A stretch of DNA of 64,000 nucleotides from Acetomicrobium hydrogeniformans (GTDB taxonomy: Bacteria; Synergistota; Synergistia; Synergistales; JAFGMB01), in the NCBI GenBank assembly GCA_016841745.1, contig JAENYO010000003.1, positions 296,277 through 360,276 of the forward strand, in the 5' to 3' direction. The position numbers were made by a program, and so were the translations under genes. Shown here in pieces: positions 51,079 through 59,998 of the stretch. Positions within the stretch are counted from its first letter, which is position 1, and every line of letters starts with the position of its first letter. The notes beneath the pieces are model-generated. The model was not told where the DNA came from, made no database searches, and saw only the letters and a program-made list of their open reading frames with translations.

Positions 51079-52041
51079 ATGGATGATCTCAAGAGGAGGC
51101 TGCAGAAATACGGGAGTCTTCTTATCCTTCTGGGACTGTTAGCTATTCTGGCCATCTTCTATCCGGGAGTGCTACGTTTTTCCAATATGATGAACGTCCT
51201 TGCCCAGTATTCCCTTGTGGGGATATGTGCGGTGGGCATGACCTTTGTTATTCTTACGGCGGGAATAGATCTTTCCGTAGGCAGTGTGCTTGCCTTCAGC
51301 GGAGCCTGCGGTGCATGGTTCAATACTGTTCTGAGAATGCCCTGGCCTCTTGCCTGGGCTGGTGCCATAGCGGTGGGGATGTTATTTGGCTTTATATCCG
51401 GAGGTCTTGTGCAGTGGGGCAGGGTTCCTCCATTTATGGCGACCCTGGCGGTAATGGCAATGGCAAGGGGAGCTACCCTTATCCTTACCCGGGGGTATCC
51501 TATCTCGGGGACTTCCACCGCATTCAACTACCCGGGATGGGCCTCCATGGGTCCTGTCCCTGTAACAGGGACGATACTCCTTTCCCTCATGATCCTGGCA
51601 TGGATAGTGTTGCGTAGAACAATCTTCGGGACCTATGTTTATGCCCTGGGTGATAATCCTGAAACCCTTCGCCTGGCTGGTATCAATGTGGGCAGGACCA
51701 GAATTGCCGTATATGTCATATCCGGTGCAACAGCAGCTCTGGCAGGACTTCTGATGGTAGGCAGGCTCTGGAGTGCCCAGCCCAACATAGGGATAGGTCT
51801 GGAACTTGATGTTATAGCCTCGGTGGTTCTGGGAGGAACGAGCCTCTTTGGCGGAATGGGGGGAGTGGGCGGGACCTTCGTGGGCGTTATGATAATGGGT
51901 TTTCTCGATAACGGACTCCGTCTCATAGAGATCTCCAGCTATCTCCAGCAGGTTATAAAGGGTTCGGTTTTTGTGGGAACCGTAATACTGGATATGTACC
52001 TCAAGGGAAGGTATCATTACAACCGAAGCAGAGACCAGTAG
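51079..52041 (+). CDS. rbsC: Ribose-type ABC transporter permease, second copy
   Basis: The 320-residue protein parallels the first permease: FSNMMNVLAQYSLVGICAVGMTFVILTAGIDLSVGSVLAFSGACGAWF, GRVPPFMATLAVMAMARGATLILTRGYPISG, GDNPETLRLAGINVGRTRIAVYVISGATAALAGLLMVGRL and SVVLGGTSLFGGMGGVGGTFVGVMIMGFLDNGLRLIEI. It starts at ATG 51079, four bases after rbsA. The two permeases differ widely, so they may form a heterodimer like the nucleoside-type or AI-2-type importers instead of the usual RbsC homodimer. Confidence 0.92.
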   Translation: MDDLKRRLQKYGSLLILLGLLAILAIFYPGVLRFSNMMNVLAQYSLVGICAVGMTFVILTAGIDLSVGSVLAFSGACGAWFNTVLRMPWPLAWAGAIAVGMLFGFISGGLVQWGRVPPFMATLAVMAMARGATLILTRGYPISGTSTAFNYPGWASMGPVPVTGTILLSLMILAWIVLRRTIFGTYVYALGDNPETLRLAGINVGRTRIAVYVISGATAALAGLLMVGRLWSAQPNIGIGLELDVIASVVLGGTSLFGGMGGVGGTFVGVMIMGFLDNGLRLIEISSYLQQVIKGSVFVGTVILDMYLKGRYHYNRSRDQ

Positions 52042-52152
52042 ATATCAGCGGTGTCGGGGTGGTGTCCAGACGACTTGCCAGTGAGGATAAGTCTGGTCAG
52101 TTATAATCCAAATAACGGTATTGGTAAAACTGACTGATTACGGAGGTGCCAT

Positions 52153-52674
52153 ATGTTAAATATTCTCAGAGAAAGACGGAGTATAAGACAGTACCAGGAA
52201 AGAAAGATCGAGCCCGAAAAGGTTGAACTGTTAAAGGAAGCCGTACTCAGGGCTCCTTCAGGAAAGAACGCCCAGCCATGTGAGTTCATCTTTGTGGATG
52301 ACAGAGAGGTCATCAGCAGGCTTTCTGCATCCAAACCGGGAGGCGCCCGGTTCCTGGAGGGAGCGCCTCTTGCAATAGTGGTCCTTGGTGATGAAAATAA
52401 AAGTGATACCTGGATCGAGGACTGTTCCATAGCATCTACCATTGCCCACTGTACGGCCCATTCCATAGGTCTTGGCAGCTGCTGGATCCAGATCAGCAAG
52501 CGTCCCCATTCGGAAGAGCATACTGCAGAGGAATATGTCCAGGAACTTATGGGTATTCCCGGCCATCTGAGGGTGGTTTCCATAATTGCCGTGGGATATC
52601 CCGGAGAGTCAAAACCGGGCCACCCTCAAAGTGACCTGGACTTTTCGAAGATAAAGGTTAATAGCTATAGGTGA
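52153..52674 (+). CDS. Nitroreductase-family FMN oxidoreductase
   Basis: The 173-residue protein has the nitroreductase opening LNILRERRSIRQYQERKIEPEKVELLKEAVLRAPSGKNAQPCEFIFV (FMN phosphate Arg/Ser residues 8-12) and the middle APLAIVVLGDENKSDTWIEDCSIASTIAHCTAHSIGLGSCWIQI, with VGYPGESKPGHP near the end. It reduces quinones or nitro compounds with NAD(P)H via FMN. ATG 52153 follows ACGGAGGTG. A long hairpin lies just after the stop. Its physiological electron acceptor is unknown. Confidence 0.9.
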   Translation: MLNILRERRSIRQYQERKIEPEKVELLKEAVLRAPSGKNAQPCEFIFVDDREVISRLSASKPGGARFLEGAPLAIVVLGDENKSDTWIEDCSIASTIAHCTAHSIGLGSCWIQISKRPHSEEHTAEEYVQELMGIPGHLRVVSIIAVGYPGESKPGHPQSDLDFSKIKVNSYR

Positions 52675-52683
52675 ACTATTCCG

Positions 52684-52732
52684 ATAACAGAATTACCTCT
52701 GAGTTATGAAAAAGCAGAGGTAATTCTGTTAT
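52684..52732 (+). terminator. 18-bp hairpin after the nitroreductase gene
   Basis: ATAACAGAATTACCTCTG (52684-52701) pairs perfectly with CAGAGGTAATTCTGTTAT (52715-52732). No T tract follows, as with the hairpin at 41133-41175. Confidence 0.55.
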
Positions 52733-52839
52733 TGGAGGATATCTAGAAAATGCCCTTTTCATTTTTCCCTTATCTAATGTTCTGGTGAAAACTTTTTAAG
52801 TGAATACAAAAAAGCGTAAATTTACATCCTTGTCATAAT

Positions 52840-52853
52840 ATCACTGCGGTGAT
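52840..52853. promoter_or_regulatory. Small palindrome upstream of the flavodoxin-like genes
   Basis: ATCAC-TGCG-GTGAT (52840-52853) lies about 40 bases before ATG 52892, with TTTACA upstream and TTAATAT downstream. It could be an operator within the promoter. Confidence 0.35.
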
Positions 52854-52891
52854 TTAATATAAACAATATTGGATCGAAGGCAGTGGGGAAA

Positions 52892-53443
52892 ATGAAAATT
52901 CTGATCCTGAACGGTAATCCCGATGAGGGCAATGTTCACTTCGATAAGTATCTCGAAGAATTGCAAAGCTCTCTTGGAGAAACAGGTCATGATGTAGAGA
53001 TCTTTCTTCTCAGGGAGATGGATATCCAGTATTGTGATGGATGTCATGGATGCTGGCTCAGGACCCCGGGAGAATGCCTGGTATCAGACCATACTCAACT
53101 TATAAGAAAGTCCTTTGTTAATTCAGATCTGGTCATATCTGCTTCACCCATAAGAATGGGATTCATAAGTTCTCTTCTCAAAAAAGGGAAGGACAAGTTT
53201 ATACCTCTTGTCCTTCCCTTTGTTCGTGTTGAAAACGGAGAGATCCACCACAAGCCCAGATATGATAAGTATCCTCTCCTTGGATTTATTCTTGACAAGG
53301 GCCTGGATGGGGATAATGAGGATGTAGAAATAATAAGTCAGATAGCAGAAAGAAATGCCATGCAGCTGGGAACGCATTTATCCTTTGTATCCCTTACATC
53401 AAAAGAAGAGGGGGAACTGGCTGATGAAATTAATGGTCTATAA
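52892..53443 (+). CDS. NADPH-dependent FMN reductase / flavodoxin-like protein
   Basis: The 183-residue protein starts MKILILNGNPDEGNVHFDKYLEEL, the flavodoxin-like phosphate loop (NGNPDEGN), and has MDIQYCDGCHGCWLRTPGECLVSDHTQLIRKSFVNSDLVISASPIRMGFISSLLKKGKDKFIPLV, the iron-sulfur-flavoprotein or multimeric flavodoxin pattern CxxCxxC-x(7)-C. The Cys cluster may bind a [4Fe-4S] centre as in Isf proteins. ATG 52892 follows GTGGGGAAA. It overlaps the next gene by 20 bases, so the two are co-translated and probably form one complex. Confidence 0.82.
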   Translation: MKILILNGNPDEGNVHFDKYLEELQSSLGETGHDVEIFLLREMDIQYCDGCHGCWLRTPGECLVSDHTQLIRKSFVNSDLVISASPIRMGFISSLLKKGKDKFIPLVLPFVRVENGEIHHKPRYDKYPLLGFILDKGLDGDNEDVEIISQIAERNAMQLGTHLSFVSLTSKEEGELADEINGL

Positions 53444-54080
53444 CGGATCTCCCAGGAAGGAAAGCAGTAATACAAAGATGCTTCTCGATTCATTCCTTAA
53501 GGGGTTTATGAGAGGTCGGGGAAATTCATATCAGATCCTTTATATTGCTGGAGAGAACAGGATGTCCCATCTTGCTGAAATTCTCGCCGGATCCGAAACT
53601 GCGTTGATAGCTTTTCCCCTTTACATTGATTGCATGCCAGCTGTTACCATGTCATTTTTTGAAAGCCTGGAACCTTATATCGGTTTTATGAAGAATACCA
53701 GGCTTTGCTTCCTTGTCCAGTCGGGCTTTCCCGAGCCCCTTCACAGCAGACCTGTGGAAAGATATCTTGAAAAGCTGACGAAAAGGCTGGGTGCTCAGTA
53801 TATCGGAGCCATTATCAGGGGAGGAGTGAGATCCGCTTCAAGAGGGGGTTGCTCAAGAAAATTATCAGTAAGATTTGAGCTTTTGGGAGAATCTTTTGGA
53901 AAGACCGGTACCTTTGACAGTGAACTTGTAAAAGGGCTTGCACCCCGGGACAGGTTATCTTCGCCTGTTCTTCAGACAGTAAATCTTTTGGACAAAATTG
54001 GTTTTCTTGACAGGATGTGGGAAAAGAGCCTGAAGGAAAACGGAGGTTTCAGTAAACGGTATGATCGCCCTTATCTATAG
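53424..54080 (+). CDS. Second flavodoxin-fold NAD(P)H reductase-like protein
   Basis: The product is 218 residues from ATG 53424, behind GGGGGAACTG inside the preceding gene. It opens MKLMVYNGSPRKESSNTKMLLDSFLKGF, the flavodoxin-fold nucleotide loop, and continues ALIAFPLYIDCMPAVTMSFFESLEPYIGFMKNTRLCFLVQSGFPEP, similar to NAD(P)H-dependent FMN reductases. Unlike its neighbour it lacks the Cys cluster. The C-terminal 60 residues are basic and not recognised. It likely pairs with the upstream flavoprotein; partner and substrate are unknown. Confidence 0.75.
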   Translation: MKLMVYNGSPRKESSNTKMLLDSFLKGFMRGRGNSYQILYIAGENRMSHLAEILAGSETALIAFPLYIDCMPAVTMSFFESLEPYIGFMKNTRLCFLVQSGFPEPLHSRPVERYLEKLTKRLGAQYIGAIIRGGVRSASRGGCSRKLSVRFELLGESFGKTGTFDSELVKGLAPRDRLSSPVLQTVNLLDKIGFLDRMWEKSLKENGGFSKRYDRPYL

Positions 54081-54127
54081 GGGAGCTATCCGGTATTACT
54101 GGAAAGGGAATCTTGAAAAGCAAGTAA

Positions 54128-54163
54128 ATAAAGAGGCTCTTCCCGCAGGAAGAGCCTCTCATA
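54128..54163. terminator. Bidirectional terminator between convergent genes
   Basis: AGAGGCTCTTCC (54132-54143) pairs perfectly with GGAAGAGCCTCT (54148-54159) around CGCA. The right side reads CATATTT and the minus side TTTATTTAC, so it can serve both the flavodoxin genes and the helicase gene. Confidence 0.85.
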
Positions 54164-54183
54164 TTTAAGTGTAACTCCTGAGG

Positions 54184-55899
54184 TCAGCTCCGGGTTTTCG
54201 AAGTTTCTCTCTTTCCAGGGCGTCTGCCGGCAGGTCGTTTTTTGGCGGAATTCCGCTGGTTTGAGACCGTTTTCACCGTTGCATTCTCGGTAGGTACAAG
54301 ACCCCATCTGTTCAGGGCACTGGCTGAATCCTGAAATTTATCAAGGGCCAGGGGCATGAGATCAACCATTATATTCTCTTCGTTCAGGGTGATCTGTGAG
54401 ACCTCGTTCCTGTCAACTTCAAGGGCACAGCAGACAGATCTGAGCACCCGGCCTACGTTCCAGCCGTTCTTCTGCTTCATAAGGAGAGTTACCGTTGTTC
54501 CCCTTCCCCTGTTGTGATGAACTCTAGCATTTTTCACAGGTTTCTTCTCCCTTGTTTCGCGGGGGTCCCTGCTGTCCATCTCTTTCTGAAGTTCCTTCTG
54601 AATATCGTAACCGGAAGGAACTTTTTTATTTACAAGGTTCAAAAGTCTGGTTACAAGGTTCACTGCATCTTCCCTCTCGAGAAGGTCTTCTGCCCAGGTC
54701 CTGACATCCTCGCTGGAAGGTACGGATCCATGGAGGATCTTCTCTTCATATCTTTTACGGTGTTTTATCCTGATCTCTTTTCCATCGGGCACGGGGAGCC
54801 ATTCAACCTTGATCTTGGTACCTCTGATCATGAACCTGAACTTCCTGGATTCTATGGGGTTAAGGACTACGATGTTCTCACCATCGTGGCCGGCTCTACC
54901 TGTTCGGCCGCTCCTGTGGATAAAGGTGTCAATGTCGTCGGGAAGGCCGAACTGAAAAACATGTTCAATTCCAGGAACATCCAGGCCCCTTGCGGCAACA
55001 TTAGTGGCTACAAGAAGGGATACCTTTCCTGAACGGAAGGAAGTAAGAGCCGTGTTACGTTCCCTCTGGGTCATATCGCCATGAAGGCAGCACGCAGTGA
55101 AGCCTTCGCGAATAAGACGATCAGAGACTTCCATTGTTTCAGCCCGTGTGTGGCAGAAAACCAGCCCTTTTTTGGAGTGAGCCCAGAGGAGCACGTTAAC
55201 AAGACCATCAAGCCTGCATCTGCGGGGTACCATATAAACCTTGTGGTCGATATCCGAGTGCTGTGCGCCATCTTCTACAAGGGAGATATATTCAGGTTCT
55301 GAGAGATACCTCTTGGATAGGGACCGGACTTCTGAAGGCATGGTAGCTGAAAAGAGCCATGTCCTTTCCCTGTGCTCTATGGAGTCGAGGATTCCCTCAA
55401 GTTCTTCTCTGAATCCCATATCAAGCATATGATCACCTTCATCGAGGATGACCGTATGTACTTCGTCTAGTTTGAGGGTGCCCCTCTTTATGTGATCGAG
55501 GGTCCTTCCCGGAGTCCCTACGACAAGGGAAGCTCCTCTGCGTAGATCGCGGATCTGCCCGGATATATCCATTCCACCTACCAGGGTGGCTATCCTAACA
55601 TCGAGATCTCTGCCAAGCCATTCGGCTTCACGGGATATCTGCTGTGCCAATTCCCTTGTGGGGGAGAGGACAAGTACCCTGGGTTTCCCCATGGAAACTT
55701 TTCCTTCGTTGAAAAGGGGAAGAAGGAAGGCCAGGGTTTTACCTGAACCTGTCTTTGCCCTTACTATAAGATCCATATCGTGGCTGTCCAGGGAGAGTAC
55801 CTTTTCCTGGACCGGTGTCGGATTTTGAAACTGTTTCCTCTCCAGTGTTGCCAATAGCTCCGGCCTGAGACCGAAACTCCCGAAATTCTTCTGTTCCAT
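54184..55899 (-). CDS. DEAD-box RNA helicase (DeaD/CsdA-type)
   Basis: The product is 571 residues from ATG 55899. The Q motif region MEQKNFGSFGLRPELLATLERKQFQNPTPVQ is followed by motif I RAKTGSGKT, Ia PTRELAQQ, GG, Ib TPGRTLDH, II LDEGDHMLD (Glu-Gly-Asp in place of DEAD), III SATMP, IV VFCHTRAE, V TNVAARGLDVPG and VI HRSGRTGRAG. After about residue 370 comes an extension with a DbpA/CsdA-like RNA-binding domain (GRGTTVTLLMKQKNGWNVGRVLRSVCCALEVDRNEVSQI) and a Lys/Arg-rich tail. It unwinds RNA in ribosome assembly or decay. An in-frame upstream start at 55971 with its own strong ribosome site would add 24 residues. Confidence 0.92.
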   Translation of the reverse strand: MEQKNFGSFGLRPELLATLERKQFQNPTPVQEKVLSLDSHDMDLIVRAKTGSGKTLAFLLPLFNEGKVSMGKPRVLVLSPTRELAQQISREAEWLGRDLDVRIATLVGGMDISGQIRDLRRGASLVVGTPGRTLDHIKRGTLKLDEVHTVILDEGDHMLDMGFREELEGILDSIEHRERTWLFSATMPSEVRSLSKRYLSEPEYISLVEDGAQHSDIDHKVYMVPRRCRLDGLVNVLLWAHSKKGLVFCHTRAETMEVSDRLIREGFTACCLHGDMTQRERNTALTSFRSGKVSLLVATNVAARGLDVPGIEHVFQFGLPDDIDTFIHRSGRTGRAGHDGENIVVLNPIESRKFRFMIRGTKIKVEWLPVPDGKEIRIKHRKRYEEKILHGSVPSSEDVRTWAEDLLEREDAVNLVTRLLNLVNKKVPSGYDIQKELQKEMDSRDPRETREKKPVKNARVHHNRGRGTTVTLLMKQKNGWNVGRVLRSVCCALEVDRNEVSQITLNEENIMVDLMPLALDKFQDSASALNRWGLVPTENATVKTVSNQRNSAKKRPAGRRPGKRETSKTRS

Positions 55900-55910
55900 A
55901 TCTATAATTA

Positions 55911-55985
55911 TTCCTCCATACATGGGAGGGCACACAAAAAAGTGACATCCACCATTGGATGTCACGTTCATATTCCCTCCACGGT
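55911..55985 (-). promoter_or_regulatory. Structured leader of the helicase gene with terminator and two ribosome sites
   Basis: On the minus strand, in order: GGAGGG (55980-55975) and ATG 55971; a perfect terminator-like hairpin GTGACATCCA-ATGG-TGGATGTCAC (55965-55942); T6 (55941-55936); CCCTCCC (55930-55924); then GGAGG (55917-55913) and ATG 55899. CCCTCC can pair with either ribosome site. This could be a transcription attenuator with alternative ribosome-site masking, allowing control of the helicase. Confidence 0.6.
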
Positions 55986-56169
55986 TATGGAGCAATTATC
56001 CCGTAAAGCTTTGATTTGTCAAGTTTTGACCTTTAAATTCAGTTTTTTGTTTAAGGTTAAAACCTGTAAATTAAGTTCATTATCATGTTTTCAGGGACAT
56101 CTGTAAGGATGATCCATACTATTCCCCGGATCTTTAAGGCACATTTTTTAATAGATCGGGCATGCCTTG

Positions 56170-57552
56170 TTAGCGTATCCCTCCCAGAAGGGTTATCCCG
56201 GTAATACTGTCAATAAGCAGACCCTTTCCAGGGTAGAGATCCGGGAGTTCTTTGCCCGGTTCCAGAGTGGTGATAACTGTTTTGCCGATTATTTTTCTAC
56301 CCTCTTTCCCGTTCTCCAGGGTTCTGATCCCCCATGTATTGTGAAGAATAAGTGGGTTTCCCCTATATCGACCGATGTATAACATAACATGACCTTTTTT
56401 ATTTACAAGGGTACAGAAAGGTCTTGCTTCCCTGAGGATAGCATGTATCTTGTCAGTGTTTTCCATGTTCTCAAGATCTATAGTTATGCCTGTTTTTGCC
56501 TGAGCCCCGGAGTTTCGGGGCAGCCAGATCCCGAAGGGGAGAAAAATATCACGAATAGTGGCTGAACAGTCCCGATTCTGTCCATATCCTCCCCATCCAT
56601 AGGGAGTCTCCATATGGGTTTCGCAGATAAGTGCCGCATTCCAGCTAGTGAAAGGTAGAGGGTGCACTCCGAGGTTGTCGGAGGAAAGAAGGGCTGTTCC
56701 TTCAACAGCATTTCCGTCCAGTCCTCTCAGGGGGATGACGATCCTGTTCCTTGTTATGTATGTGCCTGTGATGGGCAGGATGGTTCCAACTCTTCCATTG
56801 ATATAGAACTGTCCATCTTTATCATTTATGGAAACATTATCCCCAATGACAACGCCGAGGGGTAAATGTGTCCATTTCTGGATCAATTCATCATTTACGA
56901 AAGCAATATCTTCGATCTGTACCCAACCTGCCGCGTAGGAGGTTTCGCTCCATGCCCAGGCGCCATTTACGGAAAGGTGAGAGATAAAAAGAGGTTCCCC
57001 TGCATGAACAGCGGAATTCTGAAGGTAATCAAAGGGGTAGCCCTCTCCCGGAAGGTTGAAGTCGTAGAAAAAGGGTCTTGGGGTAGGGAGAAGTCTGAGA
57101 TCGGTCTCCCTGACAGATACAGCTTTTCTATTAAGGGTGCCGAAGGCAGGAAGGTTCGCCCTGGCTCTTTGTCCTTCAAGCCATTTTCCGGACCTCAGCC
57201 GTCGATTCTCTCCGTACCCCTGCTTTTCTCCAAAATGACTGAAGATCCATTCCAGAACTTCCATTCCGTGGCGGGGTTTCTCCTGGAACCAGGGAGAGAA
57301 ATAAAGCTTTTTAAATTCTTCGAGATACTCGGACTGTTCTTCTTCGGTTATCAATCTTTTGTTGTAGTCTTCAGTCAGGTAAAAGAAGGGATTCTGGGGA
57401 AGGCTGAGTACATCTTCTATTTCGCTGTCCAGTGACAGCTCCCGGGGCTCTACTGCCCTTACAGGGCCAGCTATTGCTGTTATGGTAATTATCAGGAGAA
57501 CAACATGAACGATCTTTCGTGAGAATGCATCTATCAATTCAGGTCTGATCAT
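56170..57552 (-). CDS. Secreted NlpC/P60 cell-wall hydrolase with SH3 domains
   Basis: The product is 460 residues from ATG 57552 (AAAGGA nine bases upstream); a TTG at 57570 is the alternative. A signal or anchor helix (IVHVVLLIITITAIAGPVRA) is followed by an N-terminal helical domain (about 40-120), SH3-like segments (VSVRETDLRLLPTPRPFFYDF, then LFISHLSVNGAWAWSETSYAAGWVQIEDIAFV) and the C-terminal NlpC/P60 domain. The catalytic Cys lies in TPYGWGGYGQNRDCSATIRDIF and the His in NKKGHVMLYIG. It should cleave peptide stems of peptidoglycan outside the membrane. The layout matches SH3_6-NlpC/P60 enzymes with an N-terminal stabilising domain. Confidence 0.88.
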   Translation of the reverse strand: MIRPELIDAFSRKIVHVVLLIITITAIAGPVRAVEPRELSLDSEIEDVLSLPQNPFFYLTEDYNKRLITEEEQSEYLEEFKKLYFSPWFQEKPRHGMEVLEWIFSHFGEKQGYGENRRLRSGKWLEGQRARANLPAFGTLNRKAVSVRETDLRLLPTPRPFFYDFNLPGEGYPFDYLQNSAVHAGEPLFISHLSVNGAWAWSETSYAAGWVQIEDIAFVNDELIQKWTHLPLGVVIGDNVSINDKDGQFYINGRVGTILPITGTYITRNRIVIPLRGLDGNAVEGTALLSSDNLGVHPLPFTSWNAALICETHMETPYGWGGYGQNRDCSATIRDIFLPFGIWLPRNSGAQAKTGITIDLENMENTDKIHAILREARPFCTLVNKKGHVMLYIGRYRGNPLILHNTWGIRTLENGKEGRKIIGKTVITTLEPGKELPDLYPGKGLLIDSITGITLLGGIR

Positions 57553-57771
57553 CAGGTCCAGTCCTTTCAAAGGTGAAGTAGCTTTCTAGTCCTCTTTCTG
57601 CAATAGAACAGATGGATCATTAAGGTAATATTACAATATATTTCGTTGAAATACCTTTTAATTTATTTTCTATTTCAGTAAATTGGTTTGTGGTCTTAAG
57701 CGAAAATATGATGGACCAGTCTTCCTGATGATGTCATAACTCCTTGCGGTCATTGCCGTACTTATAATGAG

Positions 57772-57807
57772 AAAAAAGGGCAGGGGAGTCATATGACTCC
57801 CCTGCCC
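57772..57807 (-). terminator. Terminator of the 59713-57830 gene
   Basis: GGGCAGGGGAGTCAT (57778-57792) and ATGACTCCCCTGCCC (57793-57807) form a perfect 30-base palindrome. On the minus strand it is followed by TTTTTTCTC. Confidence 0.9.
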
Positions 57808-57829
57808 TCCAATGTGTCTTCAGATCTTG

Positions 57830-59713
57830 TTATCTTGTTTTCTTTCCCAACATAATTAGAAGGGGGAATAACAGCAAGGCATATGGATATATATATCCGA
57901 TGTTGCAGCCCGATCCGGAGGAACCTGAAGTTTCTGTTTCCTCGGTTGTAGTAGTACTTTCTTCCGTACTGTCCGAATCCATTGCCTTCCAGACCTGGGC
58001 TCCCCAGAAGGGATTGGCTGTTCCGACAAAAAGTCCCTTATCCGTGGCTTTTATGGTTCTTCCTCCATAGTTATAGGGATCTCCAAAACCGTCAGTAATT
58101 ACTGGTGTCCAGTTGATCCCGTCTTCAGATCTGTAAATATTCGTTCCTGCCGGATCTGGATTGTAAAGATCTATTCGGGATAAAAGGGTCTCGATCTCTA
58201 CAAGTTTATCTGGATCAGTTACAAAGTTTGTAAAATATCTGAGGAATACCCTTATATCGAAGGTGGTAGTGTAAAGTTTTCCCTCATAGGGTTCCATTCT
58301 CCATACATATTGGAGAAAAGAGTAATTTTCGGTATCTCCTGCCAGTAGTTGCAGAAGATTAGGGTTGAAAAAACCTCCGCCATAGTTTCCAAGCCTTGCC
58401 TGGAATATCCTGTTGCCAGAGAGGTCCAGATTTTCAGAAGGATCTCCTACTATCAATTCCCAGTTATCATCCTTGTCGAACCTGTATATCTGGGGTGGAT
58501 CAAGGCGGTTTCTGAAATTATTAAAGGCTTCCTCAGGTGTTATTGATCTCAGGGTGCCGGTTTCTCTTCCTGTCATTAATTCGTATGAAAGAACAGCAAG
58601 AGCAGTGGGCATACTTGCAAAGGTTCCAACATAAACTTTGTTCTGGAAGATGAAGGGAGATGCTGCGTTGGGTCTTATATGTCCCATTGAAGGAGGGTAT
58701 CTCCCCTCGCTACCTGCAATTGTTTCCCATACCCATCCTGCTTCGTTAGTGCCTTCTTCTGCTAGCCCTTTTTCATGGCCCTTGAAAACACAAAAACCCT
58801 GGCTTATGTTTCCTCCAATTGTGAAGGCATAAAGGTAATCGTTATAGCTGATAAGGTCCCAGACTTTTGTATCCTGCAAGTCATCGCTTGTTGCTATGAT
58901 CTGCCATGATCCAAGATCTTCTCCTTCGTCAGAATTCAGAGGTTGCGGGTTGGTCGTTTCATAGATCTTGTCTGCTCCAATATATAGCTGGCTATTGTGA
59001 ATAGTGGTCGATCTAAGGGAATCTGTCTGAACTCTCAATACTTCTATTGGGGTATCGCCTTTTTCAAAATCCTGGTCTATTTCCAAAACTCTGGAGAAGG
59101 GAGGAACATTCCCCCGCATAATACCGTCATAAGTTGCCACGTATAGTCGGGATTCTGTTTCGCCTTCTGGAGTGAATGTTTCCATGCCTCTATAACCGTT
59201 CTCCTGTCCAAAGATCACGTTAGTCTCGGGACCTCCGTAATAACTGGTCACGGTTGCTCTAGGCATTTTGGGAAATGGATGATCAGCACTTCGTTCATAA
59301 TCACCAATATCTCCGGAGAATGTCACCGGAGAAATGTAGACTTCTTCCCAGGGTTGAGATCCGTCAATATTGTACCTGAAGATTCTCCCACGGAAATCCT
59401 TGTCTGTAGGGATAGCTCCCTCAAAGTTGGACATGATTTCCTCGTCAGAATAGATCATGTTACCTAAAAGTATGGGATATGCAAGATTACGGTTGCTCCC
59501 CACGTACAGGTACGTTCCTTCTGAAGTTGGCAGAGTGCCCATGCTCCAGGCATAGCTGTTGTTACGGTCTCCGCCGGGAACTATTCCATCGGGGTCTCCC
59601 GGTCCATTCCCGGGATTGGTAATTCTTGTCCACTCCAGAGATGCTTGTGAAGGAACAGCCAGTAACGTTAGCAATAGTAAAACCAGGACGCAGGTGCAGA
59701 GTCTCTTACTCAA
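57830..59713 (-). CDS. Large secreted protein with Synerg-CTERM anchor
   Basis: TTG 59713 is chosen because AAGGAG lies eight bases upstream; the GTG at 59722 overlaps that site. The 627-residue product has a signal peptide (CTCVLVLLLLTLLAVPSQA). The body contains repeated short motifs of the kind YLYVGSNRNLAYP, QLYIGADKIYETTNP, LYAFTIGGN, VYVGTFASMPTALAVLSYEL and LYTTTFDIRVFLRYF, suggesting a beta-propeller of about six or seven blades with G-x-x/V-W-K-like ends (GAQVWKAMDSD). A Thr/Glu-rich linker precedes SGSGCNIG, a hydrophobic helix and GKKTR. It should be surface anchored. No catalytic motif is seen. Confidence 0.82.
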   Translation of the reverse strand: MSKRLCTCVLVLLLLTLLAVPSQASLEWTRITNPGNGPGDPDGIVPGGDRNNSYAWSMGTLPTSEGTYLYVGSNRNLAYPILLGNMIYSDEEIMSNFEGAIPTDKDFRGRIFRYNIDGSQPWEEVYISPVTFSGDIGDYERSADHPFPKMPRATVTSYYGGPETNVIFGQENGYRGMETFTPEGETESRLYVATYDGIMRGNVPPFSRVLEIDQDFEKGDTPIEVLRVQTDSLRSTTIHNSQLYIGADKIYETTNPQPLNSDEGEDLGSWQIIATSDDLQDTKVWDLISYNDYLYAFTIGGNISQGFCVFKGHEKGLAEEGTNEAGWVWETIAGSEGRYPPSMGHIRPNAASPFIFQNKVYVGTFASMPTALAVLSYELMTGRETGTLRSITPEEAFNNFRNRLDPPQIYRFDKDDNWELIVGDPSENLDLSGNRIFQARLGNYGGGFFNPNLLQLLAGDTENYSFLQYVWRMEPYEGKLYTTTFDIRVFLRYFTNFVTDPDKLVEIETLLSRIDLYNPDPAGTNIYRSEDGINWTPVITDGFGDPYNYGGRTIKATDKGLFVGTANPFWGAQVWKAMDSDSTEESTTTTEETETSGSSGSGCNIGYIYPYALLLFPLLIMLGKKTR

Positions 59714-59945
59714 GATGATCACTCCTTGGATGAATAGATGCGGTTAGAGCATTGGTCATCAGAGTAAAGGTATTTCAGAATAAAGTAAAGCAAAGAAATA
59801 GGAGGAAAATGATCAGAGGATCTTCCATAAAAGTGTATTTCCTTGGATTTTCACTTATTATTCTGTAGAATGTTAATGATGTATATTATCCATCTGCTCT
59901 TTCACCGGAGTTGTTACTCTTTAAATGCTTTTAGATCTTAGAAGT

Positions 59946-59998
59946 CTTTTCTGTTTATTTTTATCAACATAACTCTTTTTTCAGGGAGGTAATTTATT
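59946..59998 (+). promoter_or_regulatory. Leader shared with the 62456 paralogue
   Basis: TTTTCTGTTT, then TATCAACATAACTC and GGGAGGTAA precede TTG 59999. The gene at 62456 has the same elements in the same spacing (TTTTCTGTTT, TGTCAACATAATTC, GGGAGGTAG). Confidence 0.55.
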
